Below are positions 1 to 12,079 of a DNA stretch of 64,000 nucleotides, one piece after another. The DNA lies in NCBI GenBank assembly GCA_911728455.2, contig OU452230.1, forward strand, positions 5,020,412 through 5,084,411. The letters are read 5' to 3'. The translations under genes were made by a program, and so were the position numbers. Every line of letters begins with the position of its first letter. Within the stretch, counting starts at the first letter, position 1. The DNA comes from Marthasterias glacialis. Lineage: Eukaryota; Echinodermata; Asteroidea; Forcipulatida; Asteriidae. The notes below the pieces were generated by a model. It had not been told where the DNA came from. It did not search any database and saw only the letters and a list, made by a program, of their open reading frames with translations.

Positions 1-84
1 ACAGGTTGGTTTTATTACATATATCTTGATTTGTGCACAGAATGGAAGCATTTATAGTCAGTTTACCAATGTTGAGCTGGGGCT
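1..84 (-). mobile_element. End of a TTAA-flanked MITE (family T1), cut by window edge
   Basis: Matches the terminal part of the complete copies at 4251-4605 and 47938-48282, including the inverted-repeat end (CCAATGTTGAGCTGGGGCT). It is followed by TTAA. Only one terminus is in the window. Confidence 0.7.
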
Positions 85-196
85 TAAAGTGGGCCAATCT
101 AGATCTACCTTTTGTTAATTATTGTAGAAGTATTTTTCAGGGCTACTGAGTTTGCTGATACAATAGTGTTTTTTTTTTTTTCCTTCAATTTTTCAG

Positions 197-3100
197 AAGG
201 TGCCGATGAGGCAGATAAGGAGACCAAAGCGGACTCCATTGATTATGTGGACCACTTTGATGCTAAGAGGTGTGAGTCCCCCATCCCAATTACACCAAGA
301 CAGCAGGTAGAAATTGCGTTAACTCTATTGTTTTATACAAGTTAATAAGAACATTTTTGTTGTGTTTTTTTTGTCTCAATTGTTCAGTTCAGTGTTCATG
401 TACACATTGGGGGTCAACATGTTTACCTGTAGCAACCAACATGTACATGTGACAAGTTTTACAGGAATTCAAGGTTCTTTTGATATGAAAAAACCCAGCT
501 TGCATGTATGATCACTGCTGTTTATTTTCTTTTGCTGTCTTGAACACTAACCACCAACCCTCGCAATCCAACAGCATGCTTTGTTTGATTCTGTTCAGTT
601 CGGGTGTTGAGTTACCTACTGTGTTGGATTTTGTTAGAGTGAGGAAGGATCCTAGTAAATCACTCAGGGGAGTTTGGGTTAAACAGAAGGAATCCATGTT
701 GCACATTTAACCTTACCTTCTTACTGAGAATTGAGAATCAGGTATAGATCCCTTGCACTGGCATCACATACAGCTACTGTCTGCCAATGGTCTGCTATAT
801 TGGAAGTCAAATTACATGTAAAGATGTGGTGAGCGTGTAAATGCGCGTGCATCCCCCAAAATTCTCACAACACAGAAACACACGAGAAACTGACTCTCAA
901 AAACTGCGCAACCATGATTTGTTGTGGTGATGACGTCAGGTGAATCCCTCAAAGGAGAGACCTCTGTGTGACTTACTCACACGCTGCACATGGCCATCAG
1001 ACAGTCCCGGCACACCTATTTGGTGGCTGCTTGTAAGCTGGGGGCAAGAGATCAAAAGATAACCCTCTACTACAGCACATTGACTCAACAGACGGTTCCA
1101 TTTAAGTCTGTGTGAGCCTGAGACTTGCCAAGGTCACTTGCACAATTTTGTACACAACCAAGCAGCGTTTTTAAACACTCAGAGCACTTTGTCATGACCT
1201 GTATGGCAAACAACCACAACACACCTAAGCAGAGATTATATTGCAGGCAACAAGAATGCTGTCAATAGGGTTTAACTTTGACTGTAAGATTTCTTTTCAT
1301 TTTCTAAACGTTTACAGAATGGCAATCTTCATCAGATGGCCCTGTCCAATCAGCATGTCGCCAACACATCCTCCTCATCAGCAAAGTCAGCTCAACATTC
1401 CAAAGAAATTAAGGTAAATTAATATTTTTTCATGCGGCTATGACTTTTGCTAAGTTAGTTGCTAAGGATGTCCTATCCTGTTGGAAAGTCTGACGCCATT
1501 ACAGCATAAACCATGCCCACTTCACACGTGCTGACTCCAAACATCATCAGAAGCCTCAATGCAAATGCATTGGTCAACATTTTCTACGATTTATGCAAAA
1601 AATACATAAGCGAGGTGGTTGTATTTAACGCATGTGTTGTGTAGACAATATATCTTCTATATCTTCTTAATAATGTCCTCCTCTGTTTTTTAAGACCTTA
1701 AAAAACAAGGTTTTTAGGTTAAATTAAACACAAACGAATACCAGCTTTGGAACCGGAAGTAAGCGAAACAGATGTGCAAACTTCCAATGCGCGTGGGTAT
1801 GATGTAGTGACTTACCAACAGAATACGTGGCGATCCAGCCGTAGCCATAGCCGTAGTCGTAGCCGACACAGCCATAATCAATGCTAAATCCTGTTAAGTC
1901 CTGAAAAATGCAATTAGGGTTACAATGTGCATTTATTAGGCGTAGTGCTTATTTGTAAACCCCTTGGTGGGGGTTAGGGAACGGGGGCGGGATTACGGGG
2001 TTATCAATCTTACATTGACATCCGTGTTATTGTTCTCTTGAATGCTGAAAACAACGCATGTCATTTCGTTGTGGTACAGCAGTAAGTCATGAAGTCATTT
2101 TGCAAGAGGTCCAAACATTTTTTTCGAGTTTAAAAATATCTTCATAGTGGAGCGGGAAAGGAAAAACTGACAGTTATTTTATAGACCTCTTGCATATGAC
2201 GTCTAAGCTCAAACAGCGGCCTCACTGAGGTACTAAGGAAGACCTATCATTGCGTGAGCTGAGAATGGTGCGTGGCATGTACACACAAGCATATTTTCAT
2301 TTTTTGACCTCGGCGATAGCGGCCTTTGTAGGTTGAGTTCAATATCACATGGTCAAAACTGCCCCCGCCAAGCAACAGAACTTGCATGAAGAGACCTCAG
2401 TGGGTGATTAAGACATCGTTCTTTAGCTTCAAGTCGTTTGTATAATAATACGCAGTTCTTATATAGAGCTGGGCATCTCAAAGCACTCAGTATTTTTTCC
2501 TGCAAGATATGCGGAGTTATGTTTTTGAAGTATGAGACCTGTTCCTTTATGTAGCATTATGTAACAGTTCAAAAGGTGCTGTGGCGCAATCTGCAGGCAA
2601 CCGAACCAGGAACACCGGGGCGAACCCCTCCTCTTTGCGATAAGTGCACTGGGTTCTTTTACGTGCGTTACACAACACTCGGGACCTACGGCTTTACCTC
2701 TCATCCGAAGGACACAGCAATAATAATGATGCAGGTTAAGTTTCTTGCTAAAGGACACAAGTGTCACGACCGGGACTTGAACCCACACTCTGCTGATCAG
2801 AAACACCAGAGCTTGAGTCCGGTGTTCTTATCCAGTCGGCCACAACACGCCATGTCATTTCGTTGTGGTACAGCAGTATACAGTATCACAGAGACAAGAA
2901 TGTTACCAGAGAGGCAAGAGACTTTGCCATACAGGATTGAAAATTACATTTCTAATCTGTTTATATGTCTTGATATATCAGGAGATGGAGGAAGAGAATG
3001 AAGTTCTGTATGACGAGCTGAGTAAATTGACTTTGGATCATAAGAAAGCGTTGGAGAAGATGAAATCACTGGAGCAGCAGCTGCAACAAGCCAGCATGGT

Positions 3101-6100
3101 AAGCAGGATCAATGTCAAGCAAAGCAGACATTTTGTTTTCTAAACAGACGATTAGTGCGTATGAATGTTTTAACCTGTACACAGATACTCATTGTTTGAT
3201 TGGTGCAACGCACACCACCTTTCTTCTTTTACATTACTGTAATAAACCTTAAACAGTTGCCGCCAGGATTCTTTTTTTCTTTTTCTTTTTTGTCCCATCT
3301 CCTTGGTGAGATCCTTTTTGCAGAACTGCCGAAATCTTTTTTTCTTTGAAGGTACCAGTAGCGCAAAGAAGGCACACCATCTCTCATCTTTTGCATTACT
3401 GTAATGGCCGGAATATTTTTGTTTCTTGACCGAGAAAATGTCAAATTTACGCAGCGCAAACTGCAAAACATCGGCCGTTACCTACGTCATAGGAATTAAA
3501 CTTAACACGGAACCATGGCTCGATTTCTGGCCCACTCTGACTTACCTCCATTGAGCCAAAATACAATGAATGAACAATGGTGGAAGCCTCTGGATTCCTC
3601 GTAATCCTCCTCTTGGAACAAGAGGACAAAGGTCTATGGTTGGGGATTACACAAAAGTCGCCTCTGAATAGCTACAAAATGCCAGTTTTTATAAGACATT
3701 TTTTTGTCCTTGTGTGACTGGCAACCTTTGCTCCGGTGGTCCGAAGTTACATACTGGCGTCTTAAGAGGGCTTCCGTTTTCAGGCAGGGGAAACTTTTCA
3801 CGTCATCCAATTTCACCTGGTTAAAAAACATCCTTATATATACAAGAACCAATGATACAAATATATGAGACTACATAACCTAGTTGCCTGGAACATATTG
3901 TGCATTTTCATGCGAACAAGGTACATGCTTTTTCCAACCTTGTTGCACTGATGTGACAATAACTGTGGGTTCTATAATGCACTGTTCTATATGTTTTTTA
4001 TATGTTCGTCTCTGCCTTCCCCAAATTATTGTGTTTTCAGTAAAGTGGTGACTGTTCTTACTGTTTTTCCTTACTTTCATTTTAGGGTCATGGAGACAAT
4101 CTCAGGAATCAGGAGTTCGAAGAGGAGGTACATGTGTATTATTAGAAGGGAATTTGACTTCATTTACAGAATATAGAATTACATTTAATGTAGTTTGTTA
4201 ATTCATTTTTTGTTTGTCACTGTGGTTCGGTGCTTACTTTAAAGTTTTAAAGCCCCAGCTCAACATTGGTAAACTGACTGTAACTGTCAATGCTTCCATT
4301 CTTCGCACAAATCAAGATAAAACCAACCTGTGAAATATGTCAGCTCATTTCGTTTGTTTTATTCGCGAAAAAACGTTAAAAATGAATTTCTCATTTTTAT
4401 AAGCATTCCTACCGGCAGAGTTTTCGTCTCACTCAGAAGAAAACTAATTTTGGATCTTATTTCATTTATTATTTAAAAACGATAACACTTCAGGCAGAAA
4501 TATTTCAAGGAAAGTTTTCTACCATCATTATCTTTATACCATGTAAGGTATATGTAAATCTGTGAACATTTATATTTTTCTTCTTGCCAATGTTGAGCTG
4601 GGGCTTTAAAGCTTAAATTGATATTTCTCATTCCTGTTTAATTCCCATTTAATGTAATTTTTATAAATTTATTTTTGTTGGTCACTGTGGTTCAATGCTT
4701 ACTTTACAGAGTTTTAAAGCTTAAATTGATATTTCTCGTTCCTGTTTAGTTTGAGGACATGAAGCGATATCTGCAGGCTGAGAAAGATAAAAGATTAAAA
4801 GCTGAGGCAGACATTGCTCTTCTCAAGGCACGTCTTGTATCAGGCGGGGTGAGTTAGTTGTTGTTACATGGGTGGCGTGTACGTAAAGCGCTAGCCTCTC
4901 ACCAATGTGTCCCTGGTTCGAGTCCCGGCTAGGGCCATATGTGAGTAGAGTTGTGCGATGGTTCTCTCCTGTGCCACAAGGGTTTTTCTCCAGGCCATCC
5001 GGTTTTCCTCCCTCCAGAAAAACCAAACACTTTCGATCTCAGGCTGTGCTCCATGGTCATATATGGGTTGATGTGGCTGGCTGCTGAAGGCACCCTTGAA
5101 TGCCTGCAGCATTTCCGTTGTGTAAGATTGTGAGGTTCATGCTTGAGTGGTCAAACAATGTGGGCACCACAGGCTGCATGTCAATAAACAATGTGGGACT
5201 GAGAGGGTTTATTCTCTTGCTGAAGGACACAGGTGCTGTGACTGGGACAGGAACCCACACACCCTGACAAAAACCAGAACTTGAGTCCGGTACACTAGAC
5301 CAATCCGCCAGGCCACCCCACGTCTTATGAGCTGAGATGATGGACTTTTACAATAGTGCAGCCATTTTAGGTTTCTCCCATTCAAACCAATGTTATCAAA
5401 ATGAGGCTGGAAGGGAAAATAGCCTGGCAGCTTATTGGAATATTTTCAATCAGTATAGTTCTGATTATGTAGAATGAGATCATGACGTACTGTTATTATC
5501 CCTGGTCATGAGGCATGCATGTGTACTTGTCTCAATCATTTAACTTATTCAACTTCAATGGGAGCATGCAACCATAAGCAGCTAATGGGTGAATTAGGTA
5601 CCATACCATACCAGTTCTTGTAGTTCCCTTTCCATTCACCTGCATAAAGAGGGGAGATGTTTTGCTCATTCTCTTCTCAAGTTTGTTGAAATACAGGCTT
5701 GGGTTTGTCCGTCAGCATTTTGGGTGGGGGGATTTTTAATTTTATATGTTATGATGGTCTCTCATCATGATGATGTTTGGATGGTGTATTTTTTGTAGGG
5801 TTCTGTTACTGAAGACGACACTGAAGTTGACAGTAACTGGGGAGACAGTGACGATGATCTCTTCGACCTTCCAGGTATAAAGCAAGTCTTCAATTTGTTT
5901 CAAATTCACCTTTTTAGGAATAAAGAGCCACGTGAAATTTAATTATGAAGTTGAACAAGATTTGAACTTTGTGTTTCAAAAGTAAAAAACCATTCGGGTA
6001 TTAAGTTGCTTTGCAACGGCACTGCTCCAAATCTTCTTGACATTTTGACAAACTGCCAGACTACCCTTGACTTTCCAATGACAAATAAGAAGGCTGGAGA

Positions 6101-9100
6101 CCCTTCATTCTCGTGTACTGCTCGTGCATTGGCCAATGTTAAAACTCACTTTTTCGGTCATTGTCGGTAATTCCATGACAGAGGCTAATGCATTTTTATA
6201 AGGTCTCATGTAGAATCTGAACTTTCCAATGAAAAAAGAATGCTTTGATTGTATGACGCTCTGGGTTTTTTTCAGGGTTGTTGATTGTGTTAGTTTCGCA
6301 CTGATTTTTCTTCAAAGAATCGATTTAATGTCAATTGGAAAAATTGCTTGGACCTCCAAGTATTTAGAGCCTTCCCTACCTTCATAGCACTAATTTTCAA
6401 CATAATAATAAATTCAATTTTCCTCCAAGGTATCGGTGGCTCACCAGTAAAGGTCAAACCTGCCAAGAGGATGGATACTGCCAATAAAGTAAACGGCGAG
6501 AGCACTGGACTAGTCGCCATCTTACGCAGCCAGATTGTGACACTACGCCAAGAGAATGATGAGCTAAAGAAGAAGGTTAGGGAACAGCTGTGTGTCCAAT
6601 TGTTTTAGAAGTTTTTTTTAAATCAATTTTGGAGGGAACAAAGAAAAATTGACTGGAGTAGGATTTGAACCTGCGACCACCGGTGCTTTACCGACGCTCT
6701 ACCAACTGAGCTATCCAGCCCTAATGTTGGCGGTCAGCACTAGGACTGGATAGCTCAGTTGGTAGAGTGTCGATACGTTAAGCCAGTGGTCGCAGGATCA
6801 AATCCTGCTCCAGTCAATTTGTCTTTGTTCACCCTAACTTTGATTTAAAAATTTGCCCAGAATTCTTTTTTAGAATTCTTTTTTTAACATAGCCAAAGCT
6901 GTTCTTTGCCTCATGCAATGCTTGTGTCTGATTATTTTATATTTTTCGGGCAATTCCACCATTACTTGAGTTACAGTTACCACAGAAATCCAATTCGACT
7001 GATTTTTGCCCTTTGATAATAACAAGTTTCAGCGAATCAAATAATTCAGTAAACAAGATTTTTGTGGCTAATATAACATGAGTGACTGTGGAAATGCCCA
7101 TAACTGTATGTTTTCACATTATTTTAACCCATATTTGCCCAACTAGGGAATTTCTTGTATAACACTCAAATGCTGTTTTAGATTAAAGGCGTTATACAGG
7201 TTCTTTTCATTGTTAAAATATATATTTGTGGCGTGTTGTGGCCGAGCGGATAAGAACACCAAACTCGAGCTCTGGTGTTTCTGATCAGCAGAGTGTGGGT
7301 TCGAGTCCCGGTCGTGACACTTGTGTCCTTAAGCAAGACACTTAGCTATTATTGCAGCGTCCTTCGGATGGGACGTAAAGCCGTAGGTCCCATGTGCTGT
7401 GGAATGCATATAAAAGAACCCAGTGCAATTATCGCAAAGAGAAGGGGTTCGCCCCGGTGTTCCTCGTTTGATAACCTGCAGATTGCGCCACAGCACCTTG
7501 CAAACTGTTACATGGTGCTATGTAAAGGTCAAATGAAGGAACAGGTTTTATCTTTTAAAATGTAACTCCACATACCTTGCAGGAAAAAAACACTGAGCGC
7601 TTTGAGACGCCCATCGGGTGTGATAAAGTGCTATATAAGAACTGCGTATTATTATTAATATTATTATTATTACATGTTTAGGTACGCTGGTAAGTAGTGA
7701 AGCAATCACACATCTGATGATGTTATTTTGATCCATTAACCCCCTAGACCACCCCAATCCATCCAACTCCAACTCCATGTTTTGTTTAATTCATTCTTTT
7801 GGACTGAGGACTGCACTAGTTAAACTGATTATGTTTTACATGGGATCAAGGTATACCACCATAATCAGAGTCCAATAGTTTTGATGTTTATTAACAGTTT
7901 AGTGTCAAATTTTGTTAAGAGGAAGGATCCTGGTGAGTCACTCAAGGCAGTTAGGATTATAGGAAACTATAACTAGTAAACAAGTAAACTTGCGGGTACA
8001 ACCATGTATAAATCTCTTTTGGGAGGAGTGGTGGCTCTGAAAAACGCCGGTGTGGTCTTGACATTTCAAGCAGTATACTCTGCTTGTCTTCAGTTAGGAT
8101 ATTTTATTGCTGAGTATTTTCAATTTCAATTTCAATTTCAATGTTTTTATTATCCACGTTAAAAAACATAGAAATTTGACATCCTTTGGCTAAGTAAAAG
8201 TACACACTATTTTTATATGAAGTAATTTACAACAAAGAGTAGATGCATTAAAAGGTAAAATATATGAAGAAAGTTTGTATTTTCCTTCCTGTAGTCCAAC
8301 AGAAACACTCCTTCAGAATTTGACAACAGCCGAGTAGCTGAGCTGGAGGAGGAACTAGCTTCTCTTAGGGAGGAGTTGGACAATGTTGAAGGGCGTGATG
8401 TGGTCCCAATGGACGACTACAATGAGCTCAAGGAGACTAACAGACTCGAGATGGCAGAACTCAATAAAAACCAGAAGATTCTGATGGATGAGATTGCCAA
8501 CATATCACAAAGGGTGAGTTTGTAGCTCAAGATGTTTCTCATACATCTATTTAAATTTGGTTTCCATATAAGACTTTTTGAAAGGAGTTGAAGATTATGT
8601 TATCCTATCATCATCTATACACAGAGCTCCATGAAAAATAAGTGGAAGCAATTTCACTGAAAATATTGTAATAGTTGTTTTTACATAAATTTAATGCTTA
8701 TTTAATTTGAATATGGGCAGATTCAAACACATGTTTTGGTAAAAGTAACCTGACTTTGGAGAGAACCATTAAATTGATAAGTCAACTTTCAGATGAAAAC
8801 CACCAATGTTACATTTCTACACTATAGTCCTTAAAGTTGATTTATAAAATTGGTAACTGTAACCCTGTTTTGTATTTCAGTTGGCCGTTTCCACAGATGA
8901 AAATGACAGACTGAAGCGGAAGATAGTTCAGGACGGAAGGAAGACCCCTGCACCAAACCACACCACTTTGAGTACCCTCCAGAGTCAGCATGATGAACTT
9001 GTCCAGCAGAGGGAAGACTTGCAGGACTCCATCACCAAGCAATCACAAGTCCTGTCCGATCAGGCTATTGAATATGAACGCTTGAAGGCCAAGTACGAAG

Positions 9101-10375
9101 AGGTTATTGCCGAAAACAAGCAGCTGGTGAATGCGCTGAGTGAACAAACAGACAATGGCACAACGTCCGAGGAGTACGAAGCTCTTTCTGCTGAGAATGC
9201 GAGGCTGGAGAGAATGGTTGCCAAACAGTCCAAAGCAATTGCCCAGCAGAGTGAACGTGCAAGACGGGAGAAGCAGAAGTATGCAGAGCTTGTTGCAGAA
9301 AGGGACAAACTCCAGGAGGATTCACAAGGAAGGATGAACGGCACCAGTCACAGTCTTGATAAGGACACCTACGACGACCTCATCGAGGAGAACCATAGAC
9401 TGAGACAAAGCATCAAGATGCATGAGGCAAACCTTGCCAGCAGCCCAGACAAGAGCCACTGCGACCAATTAACCAAAGAGAACTGGAGGCTTCAGGATGA
9501 AGTCCGAAAACAGGACGACGAGATGATCCAGCTACGAAGAGAAATCAGGAACTCGCAGAGAAATAAAAGCAACGAGCAGATGGAGAAAGAATCCATTGAG
9601 AACAGGATACTCAGGGAGAAGATCAAGAGACTCGAAGGGGATGATCTTCAGAGGAGTGAAGAGGCCAGGAAATTCACTGAGCTGGTCGCCGAGAACCTGC
9701 AACTGCAGAACACCGTACGGGAGCAGGCGGAGCTCTTTGAAAGCCAGCTGCCAGCCTCCGTTGGGTTCAGCAAGAAACGCTATACAGAGCTCCTGACTGA
9801 AAACAGGAAACTGAAAGCCCAGTTAGCTAAGGAGAACCCTGACAGGGGAACAAGAAGTAACAGTCAAGAGGAGTTGGTGATGACCAGGAGGGAGGTTGAG
9901 ATACTTCAGCAGAAGTTCGAGGAGAGCGATTCTAAATACAGACACATTGTCACGGTGTACAGGTCACATCTACTGAGTGCCATACAGGTAGGAAAATATC
10001 ACAAATTTACAAAATGGAAAACACCTTTTTTAAACTGTATGATTAACACTTGCATTGATGTTTCTGAGGCTTCAAATGCCGACTGTAGTAAAATATTGGG
10101 GGGGGGGGGGTGGGGTGTGTGGGTGTCACACCCCCCTCTGGTCACCATAATGCTGGTTTCAGGAAAGATAGTGGCAATGAATGACAAACTTTTGTATTTA
10201 AAACAAATATTTTGTTACTTTATTCCTGTTGTTATTGTACCATGGTTTTGAGTAATCCAGTGATTTTTTTCTTTTCTGTTCATGTCGTTCTCTATTACAG
10301 GACAGTCTAGACCCCAAAATCAAGGATTCCTTGTTAAAGATAAGCGAAATACGCAAAGGAGAAGAGTTTGTGTGA
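197..10375 (+). CDS. UACA/RAI14/ANKRD24-family coiled-coil protein, 3' ten exons (5' part outside window)
   Basis: Ten exons join in frame: 197-306, 1318-1413, 2982-3098, 4086-4127, 4750-4848, 5799-5874, 6430-6575, 8295-8513, 8881-9987, 10301-10375 (TGA). All have AG/GT borders with compatible phases. They encode about 694 residues, nearly all Glu/Lys/Gln-rich coiled coil. The 1107-bp exon carries about eight copies of a Y-x-x-L-x-x-E-N-x-x-L pattern spaced 27-40 residues apart. Family assignment rests on the short conserved C-terminus (VYRSHLLSAIQ, then a helix ending about 25 residues later), which resembles the ends of RAI14 (ankycorbin) and UACA, proteins with N-terminal ankyrin repeats and actin- or membrane-associated roles. 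No ankyrin repeat is visible here; those exons would lie upstream. The first visible exon starts in phase 1, so the gene continues leftward. At 269-270 another donor exists, but only the donor at 307 keeps the frame. Exon structure is firm; family name is moderately sure. Confidence 0.85.
552..715 (+). repeat. Dispersed repeat D1
   Basis: Related to 7790-7975 (+) and 13890-14060 (-). They share AATCC...CCAAC, a GTTGGATTTTGTTAGAG-like block and AAGGATCCTxGTxAxTCACTCA. Probably an old non-autonomous transposon. The copy lies in the first visible intron of the coiled-coil gene. Confidence 0.5.
2440..2857 (-). mobile_element. tRNA-derived SINE (family S1)
   Basis: Read on the minus strand it starts with a tRNA Leu/Ser-like head (GTGGCCGA...GGATAAGA with box B GGTTCAAGTCCCGG). 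A conserved body follows (ACTTGTGTCCTT, CCGTAGGTCCC, GGGTTCGCCCCGGTG) and it ends in an ATT-rich tail. Reading frames here are by-products of the repeat. Same family as 7225-7675. Confidence 0.8.
4251..4605 (+). mobile_element. TTAA-flanked MITE (family T1), complete
   Basis: About 355 bp between matching ends AGCCCCAGCTCAACATTGG and the inverse of CCAATGTTGAGCTGGGGCT. Perfect TTAA lies on both sides (4247-4250 and 4606-4609). It has no coding capacity. It sits in the intron between exons 4086-4127 and 4750-4848 of the coiled-coil gene. TTAA target duplication is the hallmark of piggyBac-type transposases, so this is probably a non-autonomous derivative. Confidence 0.8.
4868..5111 (+). mobile_element. 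tRNA-derived SINE (family S2)
   Basis: A tRNA-like head with box B (GGTTCGAGTCCCGGCTAGGG) is followed by a body with GGTTTTTCTCCAGGCCATCC and TTTCGATCTCAGGCTGTGCT. The same sequence recurs inverted at 57545-57830. Intronic in the coiled-coil gene. Confidence 0.7.
5150..5325 (-). mobile_element. SINE S1 fragment
   Basis: Minus-strand tRNA-like head and start of the body, diverged from other copies. It abuts a second SINE family at 4868-5111. Confidence 0.6.
6617..6850. mobile_element. Palindromic element with two head-to-head tRNA-like arms
   Basis: Two tRNA-like sequences (about 6653-6721 on minus, 6744-6815 on plus) share GGATAGCTCAGTTGGTAGAG and a box B-like segment in mirror orientation, with about 20 bp between them. 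The inverted repeats continue outward through AAATTGACTGGAG to the AT-rich ends. The anticodon arms are imperfect and differ between arms, so I call this a repeat and not two tRNA genes. Confidence 0.65.
7225..7675 (+). mobile_element. tRNA-derived SINE (family S1), near full length
   Basis: The head at 7228 (TTGTGGCCGAGCGGATAAGA) contains box A- and box B-like promoters, followed by the shared SINE body and a tail with (ATT)n ending near 7675. It lies in an intron of the coiled-coil gene. This is the best reference copy of the family in the window. Confidence 0.85.
7790..7975 (+). repeat. Dispersed repeat D1
   Basis: Second copy of the D1 family, with GGAAGGATCCTGGTGAGTCA near its right end. 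Intronic in the coiled-coil gene. Confidence 0.5.
8111..8160 (-). repeat. (TTTCAA)n tail of a retroelement fragment
   Basis: A short hexamer run of about five units next to AT-rich sequence. Such runs often mark the 3' end of LINE-type insertions, here on the minus strand. No coding remnant is visible. Confidence 0.35.
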
Positions 10376-12050
10376 GAGGGCGCTTCACCAAGGCACTGAA
10401 AATCAGCACGACCTCGGAAGCACATCCCCCGCACATGAATGTAGTACGTGTAAGAACGTAGTACGTAGGCCTACCTATAAGCTTTTAAAACACACAGCTT
10501 TAAAAAAGAGTATTACATTGATGCTGTGATGCTACAAATTTAACCCACCTCAATCATTTGAATTACCTCTTTAATTTGTATTCATCTTCTGGTTTTGTAA
10601 TTCCTTAATAGTTTCACTTCCACCGATTTTAACTGATTCATGTTTTTATTTTTTGCGAACTCTGGAGTGGTTAGTTCTTAACCTCTGAGTGTATGGTTCA
10701 TTTAATCACAGCTATTAGATTGACACACAAAATACTTAACTCTTTCACTACGGCGCGCCGCTCACAGTGGCTCGGTGAATTAATTCATATGCCGGAGAAA
10801 ACAATTCCGCCACAGCTGTACATTATATTCTGTAGTGAAAGAGTTAAAGGTACTTGTATTTATTCCCTGTACTTATAATATTTATTTAAACAAAAACAAA
10901 AAATTCTGTGAATGAATGTTTGGGAAGGAAATAGTTCACAATATTAATTCAGACAGTTCAAAGGTAGAATATTTTCTGAATATGAAAAACTTATTCCGTC
11001 AATGATTGCATTCATTGGTAAGCAGTTTGCAACCAGATTATTCCTTTTTTCCTTTTTTTTTTGTTTTTTTTTCATAGATAAATGATACAAAGTTAAACTG
11101 GAATATCCTGAAATTCACGCTGTTTATTAAGAACCTTAATAAAACCTTGAAAAAAAGCGCAGCAGATTTTGTTTATGAAATGACTATGCAAATAATGTTT
11201 TCATGGTATAAGATGTCCAGTGTACAGTTTTAAAGATATTTATTTTTTACTCTTCAAGAACAAAAACAAACAAAGAATTGAATAATCCACCTGATGTAAA
11301 TATAGCTTCATGAATAATTCATGTATCCTGCCATTTATTGTACATTGTATATACTTGCTCAGTGGATTAATTGTTTTATTTTGTTCAAATCATGGTTTAC
11401 TCCTGGTTTAATTTCTATTCAGTGGTATAAAGCAAAAGAACAATGTTTTCAGACAAATTTTATATTTCAAAACCTTGGATGTAAAGTAATAGTTACCTTG
11501 AAATAGTCCGAGCCAGAGACGATGAAAATATTTGAAATTTATATATTTGGTGTTGTGTGTAGGTACAAACATTTTCGATCTTCAGAACAGCTTTTGCTTA
11601 AAAGTTATGACATGATACTTAAAAAAGTTTACTTTATTGACTTTTGAACCGTGTGTCGCCAAAAGCCTGGATTTGAAATGAATACTAATTCTGTATTGTA
11701 CAAAAAGTATAGTATTTTCAGTTTGTTGAATACCAGTCATGTCAGTTTTTTCCAGCTATTCTCGATTTTGCTGTGATTTTTTGTTCTTTGTCACTAATTA
11801 ATCAAATTGTCAAAAGCTTATTGTCTTCCATCATTTGCACTTCTCAGTATTTGTTTGGCATGAGCTTTGCGGTGAAATTGTTGTAGTCTCTCCAAATGAA
11901 AATAAATCGGAACAAATGTACTAAAAATGAACAACATGATAAAACTTAAATATTATTATTATTATTTTTTTTAGCAAAAGATGCTTGAACTTATTTTTCA
12001 AATTGTGACAATCCGTTTTGTATTTATTACTAACTACCTAAATGTACCTG
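10376..12050 (+). other. 3' UTR and downstream region of the coiled-coil gene
   Basis: AT-rich, without convincing reading frames. Candidate poly(A) signals AATAAA at 11138-11143 and 11901-11906. The T3 mini-MITE at 10740-10843 lies inside. The true 3' end cannot be fixed from sequence alone. Confidence 0.45.
10740..10843. mobile_element. TTAA-flanked mini-MITE (family T3), 104 bp
   Basis: Perfect terminal inverted repeats CTCTTTCACTAC...GTAGTGAAAGAG flanked by TTAA on both sides (10736-10739, 10844-10847). It lies about 365 bp after the stop codon of the coiled-coil gene, probably within its 3' UTR. Confidence 0.7.
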
Positions 12051-12079
12051 CCATACTGGTTTGTGAATACACCCCTATG

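Noticed and set aside
269..271. Alternative donor GTGTGAGT for the first visible exon
   Set aside because: It would leave phase 2, whereas the next exon (1318) reads well only when entered in phase 0 from the donor at 307.
2459..3001. Frames of 115 and 141 codons on opposite strands
   Set aside because: They lie mostly within the S1 SINE; similar frames recur in other SINE copies.
6653..6721. Functional tRNA gene on the minus strand
   Set aside because: The anticodon stem and loop are imperfect and the unit is one arm of a palindromic repeat.
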